Shown here piece after piece: positions 10,901 through 21,316 of a DNA stretch of 64,000 nt (the stretch's first letter is position 1; each line of letters starts with the position of its first letter). The stretch lies in NCBI RefSeq assembly GCF_024362695.1, contig NC_065406.1, positions 11,656,001-11,720,000 of the forward strand, written 5' to 3'. Both the position numbers and the translations under genes were made by a program. The notes beneath the pieces are model-generated. The model saw only the letters and a program-made list of their open reading frames with translations, was not told the DNA's origin and did not search any database. The stretch comes from Pectinophora gossypiella (taxonomy: Eukaryota > Arthropoda > Insecta > Lepidoptera > Gelechiidae).

Positions 10901-13900
10901 CAACATCCTTAAAAAGTTACCATCAATATCTCATCTTATAGCTGTAATGGATATAAAAACTTCAGTATCTTGAACTGTCTGTATTTTCCACACATAGCGA
11001 CGGCGTATCACTCGCGATGCGTGTGTGTTGCGCGGGCCCCTGGCATAAGTTGGGTACTCGATATGCGCAGGCGGTGGTCGCCGATAACACGGTCAACCAT
11101 CGACTCAGGTGGATATACTACTCGTGGTGGTGGTCGATGGCTTCCGATACGTGCCACTCGCTTTGTGTCCTAAAATGTCCAAAATGTGTGCCTTCTCATG
11201 ATCTGCGTCCAAAATAAAGTCTACGATTGTCTTAACAGCTGCTTTGTGTGAAAAAAACCGTAATGTGATAACTATACAGTTTTCTGATTATAACTAACAC
11301 ATTAATGTTGTAAATTGTTTCTGTATCTACACCATTTATCTTTGATATACATAAACTGGAAAGTACTAAAGCTAATAGATTCTTGAGACTAGTTAAAATT
11401 TACAAATTAAAGCTTCTTAATTTTTTCCACATAAAAATATAACAGCTTTTCCATAAAACTATTCAATCTGTACTAAAATTGAGTTACTTTAACTAAAGTC
11501 ATTGGTAAGATCGAATTCTACCAAGACTAATTAATCCGCTGGACTACTAAAGGGTAACACATAACTAACGTCCCATAAAATAATATCTCTGACTTGCTCA
11601 TTATCTGAATTGTCAGTCACCTCGAAAAACATTGAGACAAGGCACAAACAATGATGGCAGAACCGTCAATCCAACAGCGCACGATTAACAAAACACAAGA
11701 ATGTTACCAGTCGAGGACGCGATATGGACGACAGCGAGCAAAGCGGTATCGGCTTCAATTATGAAGCTCTTGCTGTTCTAACATACTTAGATTTAGAAGA
11801 TACGTCACACTACCGGCACGACGGCAACGCCCCGTCACGCCAGCAGTATGGCGAGATCTTGAACGGCGCCATAACGCCGCATTGTCCGATGTCGTCCAGT
11901 ACGCGACAACATTTTGACGACCTCCGTAACACTCAACAACACAATAATTATAACCAGGATCCCGTCATCGCTGCGCAAGCCCGCAGCATCGATGATAGTA
12001 CTGCAACTGCAGTCGAACCCCGCGCGGCGGCCGTCGGTGGACAAGCTGTTGCAGCACGAGTTCTTCTCGTCGGGCATCATGCCGGCCGCGCTGCCGCTGT
12101 CGTGCCTCACCACCGCGCCCAGGACCGACCAGCTCGAGGGCGTCTCGCTGCATCGCCGCCCGCTCAACGAGGTCAACACCAACGGTCAGACAACTTTTTA
12201 ATAAATAAATAATCCTTAGGAATTTACGAGAAACCTCGAGTAGCCTACTCGGCTAATTCGCACCTTAGTATCAGGACTAAATGGACCATGGGTCCTATGA
12301 CCTATGCCACTGGTATTTGTGATATTTGTGTCTGGTATAAGATGCTTTATTTTTTCTTGTTTTCAGATCAGAGAGAAGAGCAACTCTCTTTCATTTTGTA
12401 TCTGAAAATTCTCAACTTTGTCAATGAATAATTAAACACTATCCACACAAAATCATTGACTTTCCTATCATGTTAAACATTTTTATTTGCTTTCATATAC
12501 AAATGGGACTACAGGACTATACATAAAAGGGCAAGCACGATTTTCCTTCCTTTCTGTGCGTTATTCTAACAATTGTGGACGTCAGCAGATCACATGGCGA
12601 TGGCTGTGGACTCGCCAATGAAGCGCGAGCTGAACGCGGAGCCGCGAGCGGTGGAACCCAACTCGCATCGCCAGAATCTCATCGCACTGCGGGACCAACT
12701 CGCGCGCCTGCTCTCTAATAAGGTAAACAAACAGAGTAACTTATGTAATAATAAGGCAACTGCTAGACATTGGAACATGGAGCGGGGAGCTGAGCCGCAG
12801 AGCAATCGACTAATCACAGCAAGCAAGCAAGAACATTTTCCGCGTCGGTAGGACGTACACGCACACTTGAGTTCATAAATTCGAATTAATGAATGCGGGA
12901 TTCGAACTAACAACGTTCGGAGTTGAAGGTCCTTTCCAAATAGTTCGGAATCGATTGAATGTCTGTGACGGAATATCAAGACGTAAATCTTGTAGTGTTT
13001 CACTGAGGTATCCAAGAGAGACACGCGGGTGTTTATCTGAAACTTAAAACTGAAGACCCAATATCTAATATCTTCTTCTTTTTCTTACCGCGTTTAAAGC
13101 AGCCGGAAGCAGGAGTCTCATATCCCTGATTTAAACGCGGTAAGAACCCCTTATTATGTGTTTTAATTATCTAATATCGCGTCTATATTTAGATACATTT
13201 ACTGTCAGTGTGCTTTACTGTAATGTGGAGAAATCAAGAGAAGTGTGTCAGGATCGAAGCAAACGAAATTCCGTAGTGTCTGCTTACCTGTGTGGAAAAC
13301 AGGCGTGTTTTTAGGTGTGACATGTGTGTCTAGTTAGTGCCTAAATGTAAATACTAAATATTTTTCCCATTCCCCAGTTGATGTGCCGGCCTGAATGCCT
13401 GACAGACGAGCTGAGCGACCCGGCCGCGCAGCCGCTGGTGTGGGTGGGCAAGTGGGTCGACTACAGCGACAAGTACGGCTTCGGCTACCAGCTGTGCGAC
13501 GAGAGCGTCGGCGTCATGTTCAACGACACCACCAAGCTCATCATGCTGGCTAACGGCCTGTGAGTCTTCATCTTCACGAGAAACCTGAAATTGCATATTA
13601 TTCCTGACCTCTAAACTTCCATTTGTGATGACGTCACTATGCCCCACTATACTTCCATTTGTTTGCTATGACTTTCCTGGGGAGGGCTCTGTCAATAGTC
13701 ACCTTATGAGACTATCCCTAGCTTTGTTAGGACATTAGGAGTGTTGGATAGTTTCCTAGGTCAAACATAAATTATGAACGGATCTAAAGGTGACCAAAAC
13801 ATTTTCATTTTTCCGTTTAACTTATTTATGAATTTTAATGAAGAAAAATAAGTGCGACATTTTGTCACTTTTTCTACGACGTCTCAAGTTGCTTTTTCAT

Positions 13901-16049
13901 ACAAATTCCATAGTAATTTCGTGTTTTGACGTTTAATAAAAAGTAACTGATTTGGCTAGTTGTCCGAAATATAATAATAGTTAATCCCGTGCTTCAGAAA
14001 GCACATTAAACTAACGGTACACGATATTTTTAAGTACATTTTTGTCAGATAAGCCACGTTAGAAACCTTTAGCGGCTCAATAATAACCCTGTCAGGAAAG
14101 TCGTTTATCGAACTTTTTTTTTTTTTATTTATTTAAACTTATACAAACTTATAAACTAAAAACAATAGATCACATAAATAAACCCCAAAAGGGTTTGTCC
14201 TGATGAACATTCCGCTTTAAATTACTACAATTTACTTAAACTATTGATACCCACTACGCGCCACAATGAAACACCCATTCATACGCACCATTATGAATAA
14301 CTGACGCCCATAATCCCTTATGTTATTTTTAGTCTTCGTTTTCTAATAAGGCGATTATTCTCTTACAATATCCAATTACTGACCAACCTCAACACTTGTC
14401 TGCTGTGCAAACCTGACTTAAGCACTTGTCATCCTCCAGGAACGTGCACTACATCAACCGGCAGGGCCAGGAGCAGTACATGACGATGCGCGAGTACCCG
14501 CCCGAGCTCGACAAGAAGATGAAGCTGCTCACATACTTCCGCAGATATATGACCGAACACCTCATGAAAGCTGGTACGTCAGATTTATCCTATATACATT
14601 ACTAGCTGTACTACCTCTTAGCTGCGACTTCGTTCGCGTGAAACCATCATTATAACTAGAAGTTTCACAGACATTTCTAAATCCTGTCTCAGCGAACACC
14701 TACGTCCTAAAAGGATGCAAAATTTGAGACTTCTAACACTTGTAGTTTCTGAGATTGAGTGACTTTCGCGTTTATGACTTATGTATAGATTGAGCATCTG
14801 CGGTGTGAAGTTGAGTGATAGAGTGAGAAACAGTGTGATAAGACAGAGATGTGGTATAAAAGACGATATAGTGACTAGGATTGAGAAGGGAATGTTAGGT
14901 TGGTTTGGACACGTAGAGCGGATGAAGGATAATAGGATTGCAAAAGCGGTATATAAAGCGAAAGTTGATGGTAGGGCTGGCAGAGGAAGACCGAGAAGGA
15001 CTTATGATGACCAAATTGGAGATGTCCTTAGAAAAGGTTCAATACGATCTACTCTGAACCGGCGTGCGTGTATGAAGCGATTGATGAATGTGGAGGAAGC
15101 AAGAGAAGTGTGTCAGGATCGAAGCAAATGGAATTCTATAGTCTCTGCTTACCCCGGTGGGAAATAGGCGTGAGTTTATGTATGTATGTATGTATAGATT
15201 TTATTACTGGCTCTCAAAACCTTTTTCGTTTGTTATTCTTGACAAACATAGTATAGTCATACATGTGGTGACTGCAAGAAAGATATATTATTTAATTTTA
15301 GAACTATCACATGCTATCAGCTAAAATTCGAAAATGCCCCGTGACTTTGATTAGCTCAGCGCCCGATACGATTTGTCGCGGGGCGGTGAGTTACCATTCT
15401 ATATGCACTATTATTCCTTATTCTATGACAGTGGATAAAAAGTAGTGTATATTTGCAGGTGCGTCGGTGCCAGTGAGAGAGAGCGACGGGCTGTCTCGGT
15501 TGCCGCATCTGCACCAATGGTTCAGGACCACACTCGCAGTCATTATGTACCTCACAAACGGCACGCTACAGGTAACGTTATCACACAAAGTATTTGTAAT
15601 TATGTTGTGTAGATGTCTTCAATCAATCGGTCAATTAAGTGCGTGGTGTAATATTTCGCGCAACAGGCCCCTTCCACCATCTTTTAAGTATCTTTGGATT
15701 GATTGGTTCTTTGAGTCATTTGGACCATTACAACCCAAACATACTGCAATGTCTTTCTATCTCCACACTGCATATCTCAACTTGTATGGTTGTCCACATT
15801 CTTAAATGTTCATTTTAAATTAAAAAATATATAATTCATATTTTTGTCCCACAGATAAACTTCCAAGACCACACAAAGATAATCCTGTGCCCGCTCATGC
15901 AAGCGGTCACATACATCGACGTGGACAAGAACTTCCGAACATTCCGTTTCACTACCATAGAAGAGAAGGGCTGTGACAAGAAGCTTTACACTAACCTCAC
16001 GTACGCGCTAGAAAAAATAAACAGTGTACTCGCCAACAAACTGTGCTAG
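7977..16049 (+). CDS. polo: Serine/threonine-protein kinase Polo (PLK1)
   Basis: Master mitotic kinase that acts at centrosomes, kinetochores and the midbody. Ten exons: 7977-8075, 8606-8830, 9777-9981, 10263-10455, 11958-12184, 12589-12722, 13378-13559, 14440-14573, 15459-15571 and 15855-16049. All are GT-AG with unbroken phase, giving 568 residues, close to the 576 I recall for fly Polo. The kinase domain shows GKGGFAKC, Lys54, HRD Asp148, DFG at 166-168 and activation-loop Thr182 in KQTLCGTPNYIAPE. A destruction-box-like RRPL lies at 307-310. Both polo boxes follow, with the phosphopeptide-binding Trp387 (GKWVDYSDKYG), His510 and Lys512 (FQDHTK). The 3' UTR has AATAAA at 16242 and 16896. 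It converges on SDF2. Nothing is broken; introns carry several repeats. Confidence 0.97.
8831..9776. other. polo intron 2 with repeat tails
   Basis: Positions 8995-9085 (GCACACAAAAGAAACACATT ... CCAGGTAATTG) match a repeat seen again at 30420-30520 and 45620-45730. Positions 9660-9720 contain the end of SINE family C (GGGTTGTGAGGTGGATTACC). No exon is seen. Confidence 0.5.
11724..11957 (+). other. Unexplained coding-like open stretch in polo intron 4
   Basis: An ATG-initiated frame of 78 codons runs up to the polo exon-5 acceptor. It begins MDDSEQSGIGFNYEALAV and has mixed, non-repetitive codons with balanced amino acids, unlike the surrounding AT-rich intron. It reads through the acceptor in a different frame from polo, so it cannot be an alternative polo exon spliced there. 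I do not recognise it. It may be the remnant of a mobile element or chance. Confidence 0.25.
13083..13172. repeat. Hairpin MITE fragment in polo intron
   Basis: The arms CTTACCGCGTTTAAA and TTTAAACGCGGTAAG face each other, followed by TTATTATGTGTTTTAATTAT. The same structure, more complete, lies at 44803-44967. Confidence 0.65.
14775..15200 (+). pseudogene. C-terminal fragment of a non-LTR retrotransposon reverse transcriptase
   Basis: Positions 14781-15164 encode 128 residues including GWFGHVERMKDNRIAK and GRAGRGRPRRT, typical of the region after the reverse transcriptase domain in RTE-like or related LINEs. A (TGTA)n tail follows at about 15176-15197, as in LINEs ending in a microsatellite instead of poly(A). 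It is a 5'-truncated dead insertion in polo intron 8. A shorter piece of the same 3' end (AGAGAAGTGTGTCAGGATCG) lies at 13230-13310. Confidence 0.8.
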
Positions 16050-17040
16050 CCTCAGTGCAGCTCTCACTGAGGACACACAAGTAAACATTATTATTTAAAT
16101 GAATTATGATAAGATGTCCAAGAAGGACATATTCTCGAAGACTAGTGTTCTAGGGTTAGTACACTTCCAGAAGTGATGTGGACAGAGCCCTTTATTTAAT
16201 CCTTTCTAGTTTATTCGTGATTTTTATAACACTTTGTCACAATAAATCAACTTTGGTATATATTTTACTACTTACTTGGATGTTATAGTTTTAATTTCCA
16301 CAATACATTTATTTATTAGAATAGTTATCACTGAACTTGTGTAAGTTGATGGCTGGTTGCACTTGCTATGCAGGTGTATATTATGTGCTCACTTTACCAG
16401 CAGAACATATTGAAAATGTCAATAGTACAAAATCTTATGGACTAGATGGATAGTGCCGGCTCGACGTCGGTTTGACAGGCTCGTTAGGGACAGGGTGTAG
16501 TTTGTCAGTGCCTTCGAGTTTAGTTAGTTACAATAAGTTAAATTTTGGTTGATTTCATACTTTTTAAAATTATAGCGACGCACATGACTGAGGGACCGAG
16601 TGCGTGGTTGCTGATCATTTGGAGCTTTTTATTTAGTTTTTAACACTATATTTTTATAACATTTGTTTCTGTGCTTCAGTTGCATCGGAGATAAATTTCT
16701 TGAGGGTTTCTTAATTAATTAATTGGTACAGTTCATGACAGATGTGCTTATTTGTATTGAACATGATTGTAAAATGTGTATGTTAAAGAAGTTAAAATGT
16801 CAGTATTAGAGCAGATTCGATGGTGTTGAAGCACTGCCAATTTGTAACTTCAAAGTTCTGAGGTTTGTTACCTCCTGTAAAATAACAGATTTGACAATAA
16901 AGATATGAGTAAAACCTGTGTTTGTATTTGTATATTTTCCTATTTATTCTCACAATGAAAATTTAGGAAGTGAATGCCAGTGAACAATCATTTATAACAA
17001 CTACATACACCAAAAAAGGAACTTTTTTAATTGTGACAGC
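16050..17040. other. Convergent 3' ends of polo and SDF2
   Basis: The polo 3' UTR runs from 16050 with poly(A) signals at 16242-16247 and 16896-16901. On the minus strand SDF2 has AATAAA (plus-strand TTTATT at 17041-17046). The two transcripts therefore end roughly 100 bp apart. No other gene is seen between the two stop codons. Confidence 0.65.
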
Positions 17041-17333
17041 TTTATTATAAACACAGTTGAAATTATTTGCACTTTTTGTCCAGATTTATATCATAAAATT
17101 CATAACATAACATTATTCTCACTATTAAGAACTTAAAAAAGACTGGGTATTAATTTAAAAAATCCTATAATTATCCTATAACAGGTGTGATGCTCTGTGA
17201 CAAAACCCCCTTAGCTTTTCAGAAACTTGTGCCTCCATGCAGATATTTTCCTGTATACTACGTTTACTGTGTGTGTGTATTATACTTGACAAACTAAGGT
17301 GGCCCTACCACAGGAGCATAACATTATAACTGG

Positions 17334-18719
17334 CTAGAGTTCTGAGTGGATAGCATGTTGATGTGGTAAGGGGTCACTGGGATGTACAAATAGACCCTCT
17401 TTGGCTTGCCAGTCGGTGTAGGCTCCATACTGAGATGTGATACCAACTATTTCTCCTTGTCCATTGATTGGTCGGCCAAATGTTCGCCCAGACCCTGCTA
17501 AGAATCTGGAAGAAAAGTAAACAATTTGCAATAAGTCAACTTCTCTAGCCTGAATGTAAAAAAAAATTCAATTACAAATGAAGTCAGGTTAAACAAATTC
17601 AGATAAAAAATTGCTTATATTATTCTGCCTTGGGAGAGTGAACATAAATAGAACAGATCAGCTGCTATCGTCATATAAAAAGTGGCTGCAAGTTATCATC
17701 TGACTACTGATGTTCTGTTCACTCCATTAGAGGCATGCTTGATTTATTATATAAACTTACGCTCCAGTATCAACATGTTTAAATTTGACTGGACTATCTC
17801 TCCTCCAGAAGTCATTATTGCAGACAACAGTCCAATAGTCTCCACTATCCCCTTCTCCATCGTCGTCCCCATAGCATGACACCTCCTGGTGCCCTGATAG
17901 CGGCGATGAGAAGTAGTGCGAGTGCAGGTTCTTCTTAGTGCCCACATGTTGGAGACGGATGTTGGTATTGCATTTGATTGGCACACTGAAAAATAAATCA
18001 ATTGGTGAATACACACAGTGTGTAGTGTGAGAGGGTATGTGTGTGTTTATGACTAAACTTAGTTACGGCATAATGAAAAATAGTCTTGATTAGTAGTTCA
18101 GGGCCCGCGTGATGGTTTAAGGCCCAACCTCCCTATCCATCCATAGGGAAGGCCCGTGCCCCAGCAGTGGGGACGTTAATGGGCTGATGATGATGAGTAG
18201 TTCAGTTCAGTTTAAGGAAAGCAAAACTAAATTTACCCTCGTTTGCATGGTTCGCCAGCGGCAGCTCGGACGAGCCAGTGGCTGTTATGGTCATCAGCGA
18301 CGTCCACCGCCGTAACCGATTGCTGGCCAGAGCCCGAGCCGTACTTCACATCATGCGAATGTAACCGCAGCCGCAAGTCAGTGTTGAATAGCTTCAAAAT
18401 AGTGCCGCATGTTACATACTCCGCCTTAGAACCTGCAACCAATAATTATCCACACATTAGACAACAAATATAAAATTTGAAACATTTTTTAATTCAATAT
18501 ACAACGATAAATCAAAAGTTTATCAAGATTTTCCTCCCATAACATAAGGCCACGTAATGATTAAGATTGCGGTACAGAAACGTGCACAATACAACTTTAA
18601 ATATGTTAAAAAATCCCAAATTAATACACACCTTCTGTTCCTTGACTTAACCACAGTGTTAAAAAAACGACAACTGTTAAATTACGGGAGCAACTACAAT
18701 ATAAATTAGAAAAAGCCAT
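17334..18719 (-). CDS. SDF2: Stromal cell-derived factor 2 (SDF2), ER MIR-domain protein
   Basis: A small ER-luminal protein that works with DnaJ-type co-chaperones in protein quality control. Exons in gene order: 18719-18632, 18432-18237, 17985-17761 and 17505-17334, phases continuous, 226 residues (family about 210-220). Residues 1-29 contain a hydrophobic signal segment (LTVVVFLTLWLS). MIR repeats follow (LHSHDVKYGSGSGQQSVT; NLHSHYFSSPLSG; FGRPINGQ). It ends in HSEL, a KDEL-type ER-retention signal. The start at 18719 is chosen because it leads directly into the signal peptide. An open frame continues upstream without a stop into a retroposon (to 18977). SRA1 starts 0.8 kb away on the other strand. 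Confidence 0.95.
18102..18195 (+). repeat. Truncated SINE family A in SDF2 intron 2
   Basis: Only the 3' part is present, ending GGGCTGATGATGATGA. Short direct repeats AGTAGTTCAG flank it (about 18092-18101 and just after the tail), consistent with a target-site duplication. The + orientation is opposite to SDF2. Confidence 0.7.
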
Positions 18720-18747
18720 CGTTACACCTCCCCTTGAAACCAAAATA

Positions 18748-19154
18748 TTATTTTTTTTTTTTTTGTTTTGGTTTTCCCCGAAGGGTAAGGCAAAGGGAAC
18801 TATGCCCATACAGCCATGTCTTACGTATTTTTTTTCTTGATGAATGATGAAATGATGAAAGGTGATGATGATGAAACCTAAGCCCCCACCCTCGGAGTAG
18901 ACTCCTACTCCGAACCCCAAACGAATTAACTCGAAAGTCCGCATAAACTTTCGAGTTATGAAGCGGCTTCTTGACACGAAGCGAAAATAGGCAGATACAC
19001 TTTGTTTATTGAATACTCCAATATAATAACACTCGCGAATGTCTTCCGACTAACTTAATGCGATCATCAACCACAAAACACCACTTCGTATTAATTATTT
19101 AGATCATTCAATGAAGAAAGCAACTGTCCCGTTCCCGTTTCCCGCCAAAAAGCC
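18748..19154 (-). mobile_element. Retroposon E, copy 1, between SDF2 and SRA1
   Basis: A 407-bp element with a poly(A) on the minus strand (poly-T from about 18750) and a perfect 13-bp duplication TGAAACCAAAATA at 18735-18747 and 19155-19167. Its other end begins GGCTTTTTGGCGGG on the minus strand. Two more copies are at 31821-32223 and 32492-32901. All three keep an open frame of about 75 codons starting MS(R/G)SRFIT. In this copy the frame runs into SDF2. I do not recognise a protein family. Confidence 0.85.
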
Positions 19155-19519
19155 TGAAACCAAAATAATGACAACTAATATTTTTTTAATTATAATAGCA
19201 TTAGGCAAAGAACAGCCACACATACAACAACAGCCAGCGACAACTTATTTTTATTTTTTGTTTTTGATACTCACTTAATCAGCTGTGCAATTTAGTTTTT
19301 ATCGGTTTCTTCATTACCGGTTTTTGTAACATCCCTACTAAAGTGACACATGTCATTATCAGCTGGTCTGGGTGCTTTTACCTAAATTGTTTGTTAGTTT
19401 ATTTGCTTATTTATTCTTCTCATGTTCTTTGCATAAGTATTTATACAAAATCTTACTAATCAGGCTGATCAATTAAAGTACTATAAACTTTTAACCCCTG
19501 ATCTTGTAACTTCGCTAAA

Positions 19520-20372
19520 ATGGAAAATTGCAATAACGTGTCAAAAGGTATGTGTACACGCAGTATGTTCATTATGTTGCAATATGTTTCGCGAAACTCA
19601 GTTTCCTTTGTGTAATGCCTGTTTATATTTTCAGTCCCTTACGATCCCGGTTGGAATGATCCACCGACTTTCTCGTACAACGCTCAACAGACAACAACGC
19701 CTGGCAGGCCGCGCAATTTCCTCAACAAAAGAGTGGCGTTCCCACTATCGGGCACTGGGAATACTCCCGCTGCGGGCTCGACCCCTCCCGTCAACCTGCC
19801 GCCTCTGCCTACTGCACCGCCCATACCTATACCTAACTCACAAAAACCTGCTTTTGAAACCACAAATAATGAGAACATTGACAGTGAAAGTGTTCTAATA
19901 GAAGTAAAGACCATATTGTTAGAGTTCTTAGACAGTAGCAGTGAATTAGGGTCCAAATCAAACGACATTAAGAAGAGAATTGGAGTAATGGAAGAGATGT
20001 GGTCGAGTGGGAAACTTAACACACAGATACAAGTTCACATGAAGGATCTAGCACATGGTAATTATTAGAGCATTCTAACAGTAACTGTAAACTAGTTTCA
20101 TGAAAATAACTGAACTCATTGGTTGACTGACCAAATCATGATTGAATTAGAGCACAAATTAATTACTAAAATTAGTAATAAGTTTCATATAAGAATCTAA
20201 TTTGAATTCTTTTGCAGCTCTTAAAGATGACCAGCCAAGCAAAGCAGATGATATCCACCGAGCACTGATGGTGGACTATGTGAGTGTTGTTGGGACCTGG
20301 ATGCCGGGAGTCAAACAACTTGTACATCACTGCATTGCTCGTTCAGAGCTGTTGGCCATTGATAAGGAATAG
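19520..20372 (+). CDS. SRA1: Steroid receptor RNA activator 1 protein (SRAP)
   Basis: Homolog of the SRA1-encoded protein, a nuclear co-regulator whose C-terminal part is a helical bundle related to the PRP18 fold. Exons: 19520-19547, 19635-20057 and 20218-20372, phases continuous, 201 residues. The N-terminal motif PYDPGWNDPPTFSYN and KRVAFP are characteristic. A proline-rich linker (NLPPLPTAPPIPIPN) follows, then the helical C-terminal half ending ARSELLAIDKE. The poly(A) signal AATAAA is at 20759-20764. It is divergent from SDF2 and convergent with IntS4. Family assignment is firm from the N-terminal motif and length; whether the RNA itself has a role here cannot be read from sequence. Confidence 0.9.
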
Positions 20373-20758
20373 ATTTGCTACAGAGAGTTGAGTTGTTTAA
20401 AGCAGTACAATATAAAATGGTTCAAAAATGTTAGCAATATTGCTCTTCTTTTTATAGGACATGAAAAAAATTCAAACTGTTTAGTCAATTCCATACTCTT
20501 ATTTAATTTCAGCTATATTCCAATACAATGTAATGTAACATTAACTGCATTTTACCAGTTATTGTAGTTGTTTATAATTATTTTGTCAGCCATGTGTACA
20601 TAAATGTAATTGTTTCATATTTTTATACATTTTGTGTGAATAGTGATATTAATCATGTAAGTAAAGTTTTGTGATAACATTTTGGGTTGCAACCATATTT
20701 TTTGTTAAGCCATGCACAATGCTGTGAGACATGGGCGGATGTAAGTGTGATAAATGTA

Positions 20759-20800
20759 AATAAAACAAATAAGTAGTAATATTTACATTTTATTTTTATT
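20759..20800. terminator. Facing poly(A) signals of SRA1 and IntS4
   Basis: AATAAA on the plus strand at 20759-20764 serves SRA1. On the minus strand AATAAA occurs twice (plus-strand TTTATT at 20789-20794 and 20795-20800) for IntS4. Cleavage 10-30 bases beyond each signal would make the two mRNAs abut or overlap by a few bases. Confidence 0.55.
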
Positions 20801-21316
20801 CTTACTAACTAATTTACAAAATGTTTACATAATACATTTAAATTGGTCAAATAACGGAATATTTGTACAATCTTCTTTCCTGCATATCTTACCTTGGATA
20901 CTTTCTTGTACTTGTTTCATATTACAAATAATATCTTTAATCCATAACAGCTAATAAAAAAAGAAATACATATATGGAATTGTAATAAGTACAAATATTG
21001 CAGATGCTAATCTATCGAAGATAAGTAATATAATGTATCTAGCACACCTAGTAAGATAATGCTGACTTAGACTGCCCTATTTACACTTCTAAGGCTCCTA
21101 CACTAGCCATTTGTCACAGCGGAGCGAGTACACGCCGCTATATCGCTGCGTACCCAAATCTGTTATAAAATAATCGCGGCAAAATCGGTATGCATATTCG
21201 CCACCATCATTGGGTACTCTGCGATCATAAAAAAATCCTCTCTGTGAGAAGGCCCGAGGTATGCTAACAGGGTGTGTGAGTGTATACTACACTGTACAAG
21301 AAGAAGTGTATACTGC

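Noticed and set aside
11724..12212. 162-codon frame as an alternative Polo N-terminal exon
   Set aside because: It enters exon 5 in a frame that does not encode Polo, so it cannot produce a Polo isoform through that acceptor.
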